Shown: in pieces, positions 19,895 to 28,758 of the stretch
Position numbering within the stretch: position 1 is the first letter of the stretch
Layout of the letters: every line of letters starts with the position of its first letter
Source: Arthrobacter sp. FW306-07-I
Lineage (GTDB): Bacteria; Actinomycetota; Actinomycetes; Actinomycetales; Micrococcaceae
Assembly (NCBI RefSeq): GCF_021800405.1
Contig: NZ_CP084550.1
Location: 2,294,001-2,358,000, forward strand
Length of the DNA stretch: 64,000 nucleotides
Direction: 5' to 3'
Translations under genes and position numbers: made by a program
Notes under the pieces: model-generated
The model's database searches: none
The model's input: only the letters and a program-made list of their open reading frames with translations
Told to the model about the DNA's origin: nothing

Positions 19895-20364
19895 TGGGTT
19901 GTCTCGGCGGGGGCTTCTTTGCCGGTGAAGCCGGACAGGAGTTCGCGCTGGAGCCCGAACATCTCCGCTTTCTCTTCCGGCTCGGCGTGGTCGTAGCCCA
20001 GCAGGTGCAGGATGCCGTGCGTGGTCAGCAGCAGCATCTCGTCCTGGAGCGAATGGCCGGCGTTCCGGGCCTGGACCTTGGCCACCTGCGGGCAGATGGC
20101 GATGTCGCCCAGCATGCCCTGGGGCGTCGGCCGGTCAGGGGTCCCGGGGGTCAGCTCGTCCATGGGGACCGAGAGCACGTCCGTGGAGCCAGGTTCGTCC
20201 ATCAGCTCGATGTGCAGCTTCTCCATGGCGGGTTCGTCCACCAAGAGGATGGAAAGTTCGGCCTGCGGGTGGATATAGAGCTGTTCAAAGATGTACCGCG
20301 ACAGGGCCACGAGCTCCGATTCCTCCACCTGGATGCCGGACTCGTTGTTGACCTCGATGCTCAC
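19891..20364 (-). CDS. ybeY: Endoribonuclease YbeY (rRNA maturation)
   Basis: YbeY is a zinc-dependent endoribonuclease that matures 16S rRNA ends and takes part in 70S quality control. The 157-residue protein has the signature zinc motif HGILHLLGYDH (about 115-125) and the preceding GDIAICP segment. It overlaps phoH by four bases and the CNNM gene by four bases, consistent with one transcript. The phoH-ybeY-CNNM-era order joins several ribosome-maturation functions. Confidence 0.96.
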   Translation of the reverse strand: MSIEVNNESGIQVEESELVALSRYIFEQLYIHPQAELSILLVDEPAMEKLHIELMDEPGSTDVLSVPMDELTPGTPDRPTPQGMLGDIAICPQVAKVQARNAGHSLQDEMLLLTTHGILHLLGYDHAEPEEKAEMFGLQRELLSGFTGKEAPAETTQ

Positions 20365-21494
20365 GCGTGTTCCCCCCGTTTTTCCCTGCTGGCTGAGTGC
20401 TTGACCCGGTTCCGCTGGGTTTCGTCCCAGATGCTGTAGGCGTTGACGATGTCCCCCACAAGCCGGTGCCGTACAACGTCGGCGGCATCCAGGACGGAGA
20501 AACTAACGCCCTCGATTCCCTGCAGGATTTCCTCGACGATCCGCAGCCCGGAACGCGTTCCGAAGGGCAGGTCCACCTGGGTGATGTCTCCGGTGACCAC
20601 CATCTTGGATCCGAATCCAAGCCGGGTGAGGAACATCTTCATTTGTTCCGGCGTGGTGTTTTGTGCCTCGTCGAGGATGATGAAGGCGTCATTGAGGGTT
20701 CGCCCGCGCATGTACGCCAGAGGGGCCACCTCGATGGTGCCGGCGGCCATGAGACGCGGGATGGACTCGGGGTCCATCATGTCGTGCAGGGCGTCGTAGA
20801 GCGGCCTGAGGTAGGGGTCGATTTTGTCGCTGAGCGTTCCGGGCAGGAATCCCAGCCGCTCCCCGGCCTCCACCGCAGGGCGGGTGAGGATGATCCTGCT
20901 GACCTCTTTTTGCTGCAGCGCCTGGACCGCTTTCGCCATGGCCAGGTACGTCTTGCCGGTGCCGGCGGGCCCGATGCCGAAGATCACCGTGTTGGCGTCG
21001 ATGGCGTCAACGTAGTTCTTCTGGTTGAGCGTCTTGGGCCGGATGGTCCTGCCGCGGCTGGAGAGGATGTCGTGGGTGAGCACGTCCACGGGATTCTGCA
21101 GGGACTGGGTGCGCAGGAGCGACACCAGCTGCTGCAGCACTGCGGGCGTGATGACAGTGCCCCTGGCCACCAGGCCACGGACCTCCTGGAGCAGCCGCAT
21201 GATCCGGGGCACGTCACTGACGGGGCCGCTGATCGACAGTTCATTGCCGCGAGCGTGGAAATTGACATCCGGAAACTGCTCTTCGATAAAGCGCAGCGCC
21301 TCGTCGTGGCTGCCAAGTGACTGAACCATCTGGTCGGTGTTCTCAAAGAGGACAACTTCGGTCCGGGTGCCGGGCATTGAGTGCGGAAATTCCCCCGGAC
21401 TGCCTTCGCCCGTGTTGAGCCGGCGCTTACCATTTGCTGATTCAGTCATGGTGTTGGCCCGCAGGCCCGTGGTCCCCTCGAAGATCGACATCAC
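20361..21494 (-). CDS. phoH: PhoH-like ATPase (phosphate-starvation-inducible family)
   Basis: The 377-residue protein has an N-terminal KH-like region and a P-loop ATPase domain with Walker A GIGPAGTGKTYLA (about 170-182) and Walker B FIILDEAQNTTPEQ. PhoH proteins are thought to act on RNA together with YbeY; the name records a phosphate-starvation link in E. coli. The start is uncertain: GTG 21494, ATG 21491 and ATG 21449 are all in frame and none has a clear ribosome binding site. It is the first gene of the operon ending in era. Confidence 0.92.
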   Translation of the reverse strand: MMSIFEGTTGLRANTMTESANGKRRLNTGEGSPGEFPHSMPGTRTEVVLFENTDQMVQSLGSHDEALRFIEEQFPDVNFHARGNELSISGPVSDVPRIMRLLQEVRGLVARGTVITPAVLQQLVSLLRTQSLQNPVDVLTHDILSSRGRTIRPKTLNQKNYVDAIDANTVIFGIGPAGTGKTYLAMAKAVQALQQKEVSRIILTRPAVEAGERLGFLPGTLSDKIDPYLRPLYDALHDMMDPESIPRLMAAGTIEVAPLAYMRGRTLNDAFIILDEAQNTTPEQMKMFLTRLGFGSKMVVTGDITQVDLPFGTRSGLRIVEEILQGIEGVSFSVLDAADVVRHRLVGDIVNAYSIWDETQRNRVKHSASREKRGEHA

Positions 21495-21817
21495 TTGTTT
21501 TGCGTTTGGCTGATGCCGGTGCCCGTCGCGCGGTGCTCCCTGCCCAGCGATCCCTTTATCTTACGCCAGCACGGGTATGGAGCGGATATCCGCCCGAATG
21601 GGAGCTGCCGCGCCACCCGTGAAAGGTTCCCGAGCAGGGCGCTTAGATATCAACTTCATATCGGCCATATATCGTTCCAGTTGCAGTTCGCCGGAAGGAC
21701 GCACAGAGCGGCTGACCGTGCGCACCGCTGTGCAATGCTGGAAATCCAGCATCTGCTGGGACGTCAGGCCGCCAGGGGGATCGGCCCGCCACGCCAGGAA
21801 AGGACAAGGGCAGGACA
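21495..21817. other. Divergent intergenic region phoH / GerMN lipoprotein (323 bp, no gene)
   Basis: No convincing gene. It holds a possible minus-strand -10 box TAAGAT for phoH near 21559-21564, a perfect 12-bp palindrome at 21582-21593, and an unusually AT-rich stretch (21643-21670) with GATAT-N7-ATATC (21646-21662). An open frame on the plus strand through this region lacks coding character. Confidence 0.5.
21582..21593. repeat. Perfect 12-bp palindrome
   Basis: GCGGATATCCGC reads the same on both strands and lies between the two divergent genes, about 90 bases upstream of phoH. A possible regulator site; nothing else supports it. Confidence 0.4.
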
Positions 21818-22774
21818 GTGCCGGAAACCTCTGTGCCCAAAAGGGCAGGACGACCCAAGGGCCGCCTGTGCCCGGCCGTCCTTGCAGGAATTTTGGTGCT
21901 TGTTCCGGCCCTGGCAGGCTGCACGGCCGAGGGCGGGCCTTCACCTACAGGCACCAGCGCATCGGTCCCCGCCTCCGGGGGCACTATGCCGGACGGCCCG
22001 GCCACAAGCGCCCCGCTGGAAACCACGCAGTCCTCCAACAAGGCCCCGGTGTACTGGATTGGCCGCAGCGGGGGGAACATCTTCCTTTACCGCGAATTCC
22101 GGGACGTCCCGGAGCAGGACAACCCGGTGACCCGGGCACTGCGCGCCATGATGTCGGAAAAGCCCCTGGACCCTGATTTCTTCACGCCCTGGCAGAACCC
22201 GGACAAGCTGGCCACGTCCATTTCCGGCAAGGATGTCATCACCGTCGACGTCTCGGCCGACGCCTTTAACAGCAACCTCGATGCAGACATGGCGGCACGG
22301 GCCATCCAGCAGTTGATTTACACGGCCACCGCGGCGGCCGCCAGTTCGGGCCTGATCGACACCGGCCAGCAAGTCCGGGTCCGGATCCTCGTGGACGGCC
22401 ACACGGACTACGTGGCGTTCGGAAAGATCCAGCTGGGCGCGCTCATGACGCGCGCGGCAGGCCTGGTGGCGCCGGTATGGATTATCGACCCCCAGGAAAA
22501 CGCCGAGGTGCCGGGCGGCAGCGTAAAAGTCACAGGGCGCAGCACGTCACCTGGCGCGAAGCTCCACTGGCAGCTCCTTCGGGCCGGGGACGGGGGCAGC
22601 AAAGCGCCCTTCCTGAACGGGGAGACCACGGCCGGCACGGAGCAGGGACAGGCGGGCGTCTTCACGCTGGCCCTGAACCTGCCGCCAGGCGACTACGAAC
22701 TCCGGGTGGCGCAGGCCGGCTCCGGCGGGGAGCCGGACAAGAACGAGGACACCAGGACCTTCAAAGTCCGGTAG
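21818..22774 (+). CDS. GerMN-domain lipoprotein with C-terminal Gmad2 domain
   Basis: The 318-residue protein starts with a basic stretch and a lipoprotein signal ending in LAGC (Cys35). A Gly/Ser/Thr/Pro-rich linker leads to a GerMN domain (about 70-205, with SGGNIFLYREFRDVP and VDVSADAFNSN) and then an Ig-like Gmad2 domain (about 218-318, WIIDPQENAEVPGGSVKVTG). Both domains were named from spore germination proteins, but in Actinobacteria they occur in cell-envelope lipoproteins of non-sporulating species. The GTG start follows AGGGCAGGA. It overlaps the convergent rsmE by 14 bases. Its role is unknown. Confidence 0.82.
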   Translation: MPETSVPKRAGRPKGRLCPAVLAGILVLVPALAGCTAEGGPSPTGTSASVPASGGTMPDGPATSAPLETTQSSNKAPVYWIGRSGGNIFLYREFRDVPEQDNPVTRALRAMMSEKPLDPDFFTPWQNPDKLATSISGKDVITVDVSADAFNSNLDADMAARAIQQLIYTATAAAASSGLIDTGQQVRVRILVDGHTDYVAFGKIQLGALMTRAAGLVAPVWIIDPQENAEVPGGSVKVTGRSTSPGAKLHWQLLRAGDGGSKAPFLNGETTAGTEQGQAGVFTLALNLPPGDYELRVAQAGSGGEPDKNEDTRTFKVR

Positions 22775-23540
22775 TGGTCCACCGGCCAAGAATGTCGCTG
22801 GCAAGCACGACGGCGGCCGGCCCGGCTGTGGAGGACCGCAGGACATGGTGCCCCAACAGGGCTGTCACAGCCCCTTTGTCGCAGAGTTTCGTTACTTCCC
22901 GCGGGCTGATGCCGCCCTCCGGGCCGACGATCAGCAGGATTTCACGGGAGCCGGTGCCTGCACTCCCCTGCCACGCTTCAAGGACGGTACGCAGCGGCCG
23001 TACGGCGTCTTCATGCAGGATGACCGCCAGGTCCGCCGCGTTCACCGCGGTGGCAAGCCCTGTGGTGTCGACGGCGGCGCGCACTTCCGGGATCCAGGCA
23101 CGCCGTGCCTGCTTGGCGGCCGCCGCCACGGTTGACTCCCACTTGGCGTGAGCCCGCGCTGCACGGTCGCCCTTCCAGCGGACGATGGACCGTTCGGACT
23201 GCCAGGGAACCACCGCGTCGACGCCCAGTTCGGTGGCCGTCTCAATGGCCAGTTCGTCGCGATCGCCCTTGGCCAGGGCCTGGACCAGCACCAGCCGCAC
23301 GTCCGGCCTGTCTTCCACCGCCAGGCTGCCGCACTCCACCTCGAGGCCCGAGGGTGCAGCCGAGACGACTCTTCCGGTCATGCGGGTGCCGGCGCCGTCG
23401 ACAATGTCCACGGCCTCGCCCGGCGCCAGCCGCTTTACGGTGACGGCATGGCGCGCCTCCGCCCCTTCGAGGACAAAGATGCGGCCCGGCGACATGGCGT
23501 CCAGCGAACCGGTGGAGGTGAAAAAGACCGGGTTGCTCAC
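22761..23540 (-). CDS. rsmE: 16S rRNA (uracil-1498-N3)-methyltransferase
   Basis: This SPOUT-family enzyme methylates U1498 of 16S rRNA at N3 using S-adenosylmethionine. The 259-residue protein has a PUA-like N-terminal domain (1-75) and the knotted SPOUT domain with LVQALAKGDR, ATELGVDAVVPW, IVGPEGGISPREV and LLGHHVLRSSTAGPAAV. It lies two bases after dnaJ, the usual actinobacterial and Firmicutes hrcA-dnaJ-rsmE order. Its 3' end overlaps the convergent lipoprotein gene by 14 bases. Confidence 0.95.
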   Translation of the reverse strand: MSNPVFFTSTGSLDAMSPGRIFVLEGAEARHAVTVKRLAPGEAVDIVDGAGTRMTGRVVSAAPSGLEVECGSLAVEDRPDVRLVLVQALAKGDRDELAIETATELGVDAVVPWQSERSIVRWKGDRAARAHAKWESTVAAAAKQARRAWIPEVRAAVDTTGLATAVNAADLAVILHEDAVRPLRTVLEAWQGSAGTGSREILLIVGPEGGISPREVTKLCDKGAVTALLGHHVLRSSTAGPAAVVLASDILGRWTTTGL

Positions 23541-23542
23541 CG

Positions 23543-24670
23543 CTACAGGTTCCCGAACCGGTCCCGGAGCTTGGCGAACATGCCGCCGCTGGCAGCCAAC
23601 TTGCCTTCGGTGATCTGCTCGCCGCGGAGCTTGGCAAGCTGGCGCAGCAGGTCCTCCTGCGCGGAGTCGAGCTTGGCGGGGGTGTCCACCTGCAGATGGA
23701 CCTTCAGGTCGCCGCGGCCATAGCCCCTCAGGTGCGTGACGCCCAAGCCGCGCAGGGTGATGATTTCGCCGGACTGGGTGCCGGGCTTGACATCGATCTC
23801 CTGGGTACCGTCGAAGGTTTCCAGGCTGACGTCCGTGCCCAGGGCCGCAGCGGTCATGGGGATGTGCAGGGTGGCGTGCAGGTCATCGCCTTCGCGCACG
23901 TACGTGGGGTCGTTGTTGACGCGGATCTCCACGTAGAGGTCGCCGGCGGGCCCACCTGCCGGGCCGGCTTCGCCCTGCCCGGAAAGCTGGATGCGGGTGC
24001 CGGTGGCGACGCCGGCAGGAACCTTGATGGTCAGTGACCGGCGGCTGCGGATGCGGCCCTGGCCGCTGCATTCATTGCAGGGGTCCTTGATGACCGTACC
24101 GAAACCTTCGCAGGTGCCGCAGGGAGCTGCCGTCATGACCTGGCCAAGGATGGACCGGACGGCCCGCTGGACCTGGCCGCTGCCGCCGCAGATGTCACAG
24201 CGCTCCGGGTGGGTGCCCGGGCGGCAGCAGGATCCATCACAGGTGGGGCAGACCACTGCGGTGTCCACCTCGAGTTTCTTGTTGACTCCGAAGACGGCGT
24301 CGCGGAGGTCGATCCGGACACTGATGAGTGCGTCCTGGCCGCGGCGGACCCGGGACGCCGGGCCAGACGTGCCGCCCGCGCCAAAGAAGGTGTCGAAGAT
24401 GTCCTGGAACGCGAACCCCTGGCCTGCGTAACCGGCGCCGCCGAAACCGTTGTCCGTGCCGTTTTCGTTGCCGGTGGTGTCGTAGATCCTGCGCTTCTGG
24501 GGGTCGGAAAGGACCTCGTAGGCGTGCGTTACCGCCTTGAAGCGCTCGGCAGCGTCGGCACCTGGGTTAACGTCCGGGTGAAGGGTGCGGGCCAGCTTGC
24601 GGTAGGCCTTTTTGATCTCTTCGCCCGTAGCTTCGGGTGAGACTCCAAGGACGTCATAGTGGCTGCTCAA
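23543..24670 (-). CDS. dnaJ: Chaperone protein DnaJ (type I, DnaJ2)
   Basis: This co-chaperone stimulates DnaK ATPase and delivers substrates. The 375-residue protein has a J domain (1-70, with the HPDVNPG signature), a short Gly-rich linker, a zinc-finger region (about 135-215) and two C-terminal substrate-binding barrels. The first of the four CxxCxGxG repeats reads CPTCDGSCC, with cysteine where the last glycine usually stands; the others are [16 protein letters not shown] and CNECSGQG. The TTG start has GGAAGAG about ten bases upstream. It is co-transcribed with hrcA, under CIRCE control. Confidence 0.96.
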   Translation of the reverse strand: MSSHYDVLGVSPEATGEEIKKAYRKLARTLHPDVNPGADAAERFKAVTHAYEVLSDPQKRRIYDTTGNENGTDNGFGGAGYAGQGFAFQDIFDTFFGAGGTSGPASRVRRGQDALISVRIDLRDAVFGVNKKLEVDTAVVCPTCDGSCCRPGTHPERCDICGGSGQVQRAVRSILGQVMTAAPCGTCEGFGTVIKDPCNECSGQGRIRSRRSLTIKVPAGVATGTRIQLSGQGEAGPAGGPAGDLYVEIRVNNDPTYVREGDDLHATLHIPMTAAALGTDVSLETFDGTQEIDVKPGTQSGEIITLRGLGVTHLRGYGRGDLKVHLQVDTPAKLDSAQEDLLRQLAKLRGEQITEGKLAASGGMFAKLRDRFGNL

Positions 24671-24756
24671 AATTCGTGTCTCTTCCTTGTTGTACTGCGT
24701 TCAGTCGGGCGCCAGGACTCTTGTCCACAGCCGAAGCGGGCTCCGGCGGCCAGGAG

Positions 24757-25770
24757 TCAGGGCCCCAAAATCCTGGAAAGGTAGCGGGCTACGGCCCTGA
24801 CGGCGGCCATGGTGGTGGGATAGTCCATTCGGGTGGGTCCGAGGATTCCCACCTTGGCTGCACTGTCCGGACCATAGCCGGTGGCCACGACGGAGGCCTC
24901 GGCTAGGCCGTCATAGGGGTTCTCCCGTCCGATGCTGACGGCAACGCCGCGGTGGTCCTGGGCCATTTCGCTCAACAGCCGCAGCATCACCACCTGTTCC
25001 TCGAGCGCCTCCAGCACCGGACCAATGCTCAGGGGGAAATCAACGTTCGACCTGGCCAGGTTGGCGGTGCCGGCCATGACCATGCGGTCTTCCCTGCTGT
25101 TCTGGGCCAGCGCCTCCAGGCCGAGGGCAAGCGCGTAGGCTGCCTGGCGTTGCGGCTGGGGCGCAGCGGCCACGACGGCGGGAAGTGCCTGGGCGAGGTG
25201 GCTCAGCCGGGTTCCCCCGAGGGCGGCAAGGAAGCGGGTGCGCAGCTCGGCCAGCGCTTCGTCTCCGAGGTCCTGCCCGACGTCGATGACGCGCTGCTCC
25301 ACCTTGCCGCTGTTGGCGATGAGGACCACGAGGACCTTCCGCGGTGCCAGCAGCACGAATTCGATGTGGCGGACAAGTGCCCTGCTCAGGTGCGGGTACT
25401 GGACCACGGCTACCTGGTTGGTCAGTTGTGACAGCAGCCGGACGGTGCGGTCCAGCACGTCGTCGAGGTCGTCCGCGCCCTCCAGGAGGGTTTGGATGGC
25501 TCGGCGTTCGGGAGCCGACAGGGGCTTGACGGCGGAGATCTGGTCGACAAAAAGCCGGTAGCCCTTGTCCGTGGGGATCCGGCCGGCGCTGGTATGGGGG
25601 GCTGTGATCAGCCCCTCGTCCTCCAGCGCGGCCATGTCATTGCGGATGGTGGCGCTGGAAACGCCAAGATGATGCCGCTCCACCAGGGCTTTGGACCCAA
25701 CCGGCTCGCGGGAGTGGACGTAATCCTCCACGATGGCCCGCAGTACTTCCAGTTTGCGTGGCTCGCTCAC
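24757..25770 (-). CDS. hrcA: Heat-inducible transcription repressor HrcA
   Basis: HrcA binds CIRCE inverted repeats and represses class I heat-shock genes, aided by GroEL. The 337-residue protein has an N-terminal winged helix ([35 protein letters not shown]) and the HrcA sensor domain. The GTG at 25770 has GGAGG six bases upstream. An in-frame ATG at 25839 would lie inside the CIRCE element, so the GTG is preferred. It is the first gene of hrcA-dnaJ-rsmE. Confidence 0.96.
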   Translation of the reverse strand: MSEPRKLEVLRAIVEDYVHSREPVGSKALVERHHLGVSSATIRNDMAALEDEGLITAPHTSAGRIPTDKGYRLFVDQISAVKPLSAPERRAIQTLLEGADDLDDVLDRTVRLLSQLTNQVAVVQYPHLSRALVRHIEFVLLAPRKVLVVLIANSGKVEQRVIDVGQDLGDEALAELRTRFLAALGGTRLSHLAQALPAVVAAAPQPQRQAAYALALGLEALAQNSREDRMVMAGTANLARSNVDFPLSIGPVLEALEEQVVMLRLLSEMAQDHRGVAVSIGRENPYDGLAEASVVATGYGPDSAAKVGILGPTRMDYPTTMAAVRAVARYLSRILGP

Positions 25771-25825
25771 TCTCCACCTCCATCCATGGTCCGGGGCACC
25801 CGCTCCGCCCGGTGCCGCCCAAGGG

Positions 25826-25852
25826 TTAGCACTCGACATGCCTAAGTGCTAA
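25826..25852. promoter_or_regulatory. CIRCE element (HrcA operator)
   Basis: TTAGCACTC, nine bases, then AAGTGCTAA: one mismatch (A for G at the first base of the right arm) from the consensus. It lies 56 bases upstream of the hrcA start, so hrcA autoregulates its operon. The divergent DUF3097 gene begins 92 bases to the right, so its promoter could also be affected. Confidence 0.93.
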
Positions 25853-25943
25853 CAGTCTATTATGCCTCGGCCCGTTGTTAGCATTGGTACCGCTCCGGGC
25901 GAAATTCCCGGGTTGAGGAGCTAGCGCTAGGCGGATTGATTCC

Positions 25944-26792
25944 ATGGATTACCAGAACTGGGGCCCCCGGGGCATTTCCGCTCCCAAGCGGGTGGAGCTG
26001 CCCGAGGTCCCTGTGGAGCGGGGCATGGTTCTTGAGGAAGTACAGTCCGGCTGGGTGGGCGCTGTCACCCGCGTAGAGAAGTCCGGCGGAATGCACGTCG
26101 TGGCATTGGAGGACCGCCGCGGAAAGTCCCGGTCCTTCAAGCTCGGATTCGGTTTCCTCCTCGAGGGCCAGCCCATCCGATTGATGCCGCCCGCGCCCAA
26201 GGCCGCCGCCGGTCCTCCCGCCGGCCGGACCGCCTCCGGTTCAGTGCGCGTCCCAGGCCAACGCGCCCAGGTCGCAAAGGCAAGCCGGATCTGGGTGGAA
26301 GGCAAGCACGACGCCGAACTGGTGGAAAAGGTCTGGGGAGACGACCTGCGCGTGGAGGGCATCGTCGTCGAGCCCCTCCACGGCATCGACGACCTGGCCG
26401 CAGCCGTGGCGGACTTCAAGCCGGGCCCTGGCCGCCGCCTCGGCGTACTGGTGGACCACCTGGTTCCCGATTCCAAGGAATCCCGGATCGCCGACGCCGT
26501 CATGGCGTCCCCCGGCGCGGCCGGCAACGTCCTGATCGTCGGCCACCCGTACGTGGACGTCTGGCAGGCAATCCGGCCTTCAGTCCTGGGCATCGAAAAA
26601 TGGCCCGCCATCCCACGCGGGCAGGACTGGAAGACCGGGATCCTCAAAGCGTTCGGCTGGCCCCACAGCACGAAGGAAGACATCGGCCTCGGATGGCAGA
26701 AATTACTGGGCGCCGTACGCACGTACGCGGACCTCGAAGCGTCCCTGCTGGGCCGGGTTGAGGAAGTCATCGATTTCCTTACCGTGCCCTGA
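25944..26792 (+). CDS. DUF3097 family protein
   Basis: The 282-residue cytoplasmic protein is typical of Actinobacteria. An N-terminal small-barrel-like region (about 20-75) is followed by an Ala/Pro-rich linker and a larger domain starting IWVEGKHDAELVEKVWG (about 117-133), continuing with VEPLHGIDDL and LVDHLVPDSKE. The Glu-Gly-x-x-Asp opening and the later acidic DH pair recall TOPRIM folds of nucleases and primases, but this is my inference. No strong ribosome binding site stands before the ATG. It is divergent from hrcA across the CIRCE region. Function unknown. Confidence 0.75.
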   Translation: MDYQNWGPRGISAPKRVELPEVPVERGMVLEEVQSGWVGAVTRVEKSGGMHVVALEDRRGKSRSFKLGFGFLLEGQPIRLMPPAPKAAAGPPAGRTASGSVRVPGQRAQVAKASRIWVEGKHDAELVEKVWGDDLRVEGIVVEPLHGIDDLAAAVADFKPGPGRRLGVLVDHLVPDSKESRIADAVMASPGAAGNVLIVGHPYVDVWQAIRPSVLGIEKWPAIPRGQDWKTGILKAFGWPHSTKEDIGLGWQKLLGAVRTYADLEASLLGRVEEVIDFLTVP

Positions 26793-26868
26793 GCGGCGGG
26801 CGCCGGCCCTAAAGCCAGTATTCTTGGTAGTAGTCAGCACTAACTTGCACCTCAGAAGGACACAGACT

Positions 26869-27279
26869 GTGGCAGAAAACGCACGTGATCACAGGGACGG
26901 CCAGGGCCGCTCCGAGTACCATGGCGTACCCGCCAACGCCCTGCCGCTTACGGCCAGCGAGGACCGCCAGTGGGCCACGCTGGCGCACTTCGGCGGGATC
27001 CTGGGGTGCATCCCCTCGCTGCTGATCTACCTGATCTTCCGCGACCGCGGGCCGTTCACCGCGCAGGAATCCAAGGAAGCGCTGAACTTCAGCCTGCCGC
27101 CCACCATCGCCGCGGTGCTGGCCAACATCCTGGTCTTCATCCCCTATGTGGGAAACATCTTCGCGGTCATCGCCACACTGATCTGGGTGGCCCTCACCTG
27201 CTTCTCCGTAGCCGCAGGTATCCACGTCAACCGTGGCCAGCCGCACCGCTACCAGTACAACCTGCGCTGGATCAAATAG
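26869..27279 (+). CDS. DUF4870 family small membrane protein
   Basis: The 136-residue protein has a polar N-terminus (about 1-30), the ASEDRQWATLAHFGGILG opening typical of DUF4870, and three hydrophobic spans (about 37-54, 72-93 and 97-118), ending in the short basic HRYQYNLRWIK tail. The GTG at 26869 has AGAAGGA eight bases upstream; an open frame reaching back to 26758 overlaps the end of the DUF3097 gene and lacks support. Function unknown. A block of tandem repeats starts 15 bases after its stop. Confidence 0.82.
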   Translation: MAENARDHRDGQGRSEYHGVPANALPLTASEDRQWATLAHFGGILGCIPSLLIYLIFRDRGPFTAQESKEALNFSLPPTIAAVLANILVFIPYVGNIFAVIATLIWVALTCFSVAAGIHVNRGQPHRYQYNLRWIK

Positions 27280-27293
27280 TCCCCGCCCGTTGC

Positions 27294-27500
27294 CCTAGCC
27301 TCGCAAGCTCGGCCAGGGAACCCTACGGGCGTGGGCCGACCCAGCGGTCTAGCCTCGCAAGCTCGGCCAGGGAACCCTACGGGCGTGTGCCCACCCACCG
27401 GTCCTAGCCTCGCAAGCTCGGCCAGGGAACCCTACGGGCGTGGGCCCACCCAGCGGCTCCCTGCCCTCGCAAGCTGTGGGGCGCACCCAGCGGCTCCCTG
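27294..27500. repeat. Tandem intergenic repeat island (three full units and one partial)
   Basis: Units beginning at 27297, 27351 and 27406 share about 37 bases opening with AGCCTCGCAAGCTCGGCCAG and repeat with periods of 54 and 55; differences lie mostly in the last 15 bases. A shortened fourth copy (27463-27500) lacks the middle. The block fills nearly the whole gap between the convergent DUF4870 gene and hemW. It looks like a REP-type family; there are no unique spacers as in CRISPR. Confidence 0.85.
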
Positions 27501-27503
27501 AGA

Positions 27504-28733
27504 TTAGTCAGGGAGGATGCGGCGGACCACTGCGTCTGCCAGCAGCCTGCCCTTGAGGGTCAGCACCAGGCGTCCGCGGAAAGCAGCAGCAGGCTCCACC
27601 AGGCCGCCCGCGATCAGCCCGGCCACCTCGTGCCGCCCGGCGGCGCTGAGCGTTGACACCTCAAGCCCTGACTGCAGGCGCGCCTCGAGCATCACCTTTT
27701 CCAGGTGCCTGGTTTCCGCATCCAGGGTCTCCCTGCCGGCAGCCGGCGACAGCCCCTGCGACAGCCGGTTGGCATAGGCGGACGGGTGCTTGACGTTCCA
27801 CCAGCGGACCCCGCCCATGTGGGAGTGGGCGCCCGGCCCGATCCCCCACCAGTCGTCGCCCCGCCAGTATGCGAGGTTGTGCCGGCACGCCTGCTCCGGA
27901 GTGCGCGCCCAATTGCTGACCTCATACCAGCCAAGCCCTGCTTCGGTGATCAACTGGTCGGCGAGCTCGTACTTGTCGGCGTGGTCGTCGTCGTCAATTC
28001 CCGGGACCTCACCGCGCCGCATCTGGGCTGCCAGCTTGGTACCCTCCTCAACGATCAGCGCGTAGGCGCTGATGTGGTCCGGCTGGTACGACAGGGCGGT
28101 CTCCAGTGAGTGCCGCCAGTCGGCCAGCGACTCCCCCGGCGTGCCGTAAATCAGGTCCAGGCTGACAGCCAGGCCGGCTTCCCTTGCCCACTGCACCACC
28201 TGCGGAACCCGGCTCGGCGTGTGGGTGCGGTCAAGGACCTTGAGGACGTGCGGAACGGCGGACTGCATGCCAAAGGACACGCGGGTGAAGCCGGCTTCCT
28301 TGAGGACGGCCAGGGATTCAGGGGTAACGGAGTCCGGGTTGGCTTCCGTGGTGACCTCGGCGCCGTCCTCGATGCCCCACTGATCGATGGCAGCGCGCAG
28401 GATCGCCGCAAGGTCTTCAGCGGGAAGCAGCGTGGGCGTGCCGCCGCCGAAAAAGACCGTGCTGAGCTTCCGCTCCGGCATGCCCGAGCCCGCCAGCACC
28501 TTGGCCGCCAATGCCACTTCCGACACCGCCGTTTGGGCATATGCATCCTGGGATGCGCCGCCGCCGAGCTCCGTGGCGGTGTAGGTGTTGAAGTCGCAGT
28601 ATCCGCAGCGCACGGCGCAAAAGGGAATGTGGACGTACAGGCCGAAAGCCCGGCCCGCCGCACCGTCCGCTGCCTGTGCAGGCAGCAGACCGTCCGACGG
28701 CGCCGGGTCGCCGAGGGGAAGGACGCTGGGCAT
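27504..28733 (-). CDS. hemW: Radical SAM heme chaperone HemW (coproporphyrinogen III oxidase-like)
   Basis: HemW binds heme and an iron-sulfur cluster and is thought to insert heme into respiratory enzymes; older annotation calls it oxygen-independent coproporphyrinogen oxidase. The protein has the radical SAM motif FCAVRCGYCDF (CxxxCxxC) near residue 40, the FFGGGTPTLL SAM-binding segment, and a C-terminal HemN domain. ATG 28733 has GGGGG eight bases upstream and is preferred; a GTG at 28748 without a ribosome binding site is also in frame. It follows lepA closely (25 bases, or 10 with the GTG), a common pairing. Confidence 0.92.
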   Translation of the reverse strand: MPSVLPLGDPAPSDGLLPAQAADGAAGRAFGLYVHIPFCAVRCGYCDFNTYTATELGGGASQDAYAQTAVSEVALAAKVLAGSGMPERKLSTVFFGGGTPTLLPAEDLAAILRAAIDQWGIEDGAEVTTEANPDSVTPESLAVLKEAGFTRVSFGMQSAVPHVLKVLDRTHTPSRVPQVVQWAREAGLAVSLDLIYGTPGESLADWRHSLETALSYQPDHISAYALIVEEGTKLAAQMRRGEVPGIDDDDHADKYELADQLITEAGLGWYEVSNWARTPEQACRHNLAYWRGDDWWGIGPGAHSHMGGVRWWNVKHPSAYANRLSQGLSPAAGRETLDAETRHLEKVMLEARLQSGLEVSTLSAAGRHEVAGLIAGGLVEPAAAFRGRLVLTLKGRLLADAVVRRILPD

Positions 28734-28758
28734 CAGGGCGTCCCCCACTGCGCAGTGG

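Noticed and set aside
25771..25839. Longer hrcA starting at ATG 25839
   Set aside because: The start would lie inside the CIRCE operator; the GTG at 25770 has a good GGAGG.
27294..27500. Possible CRISPR array
   Set aside because: Repeat units adjoin each other without unique spacers of regular length, and no cas genes are present.
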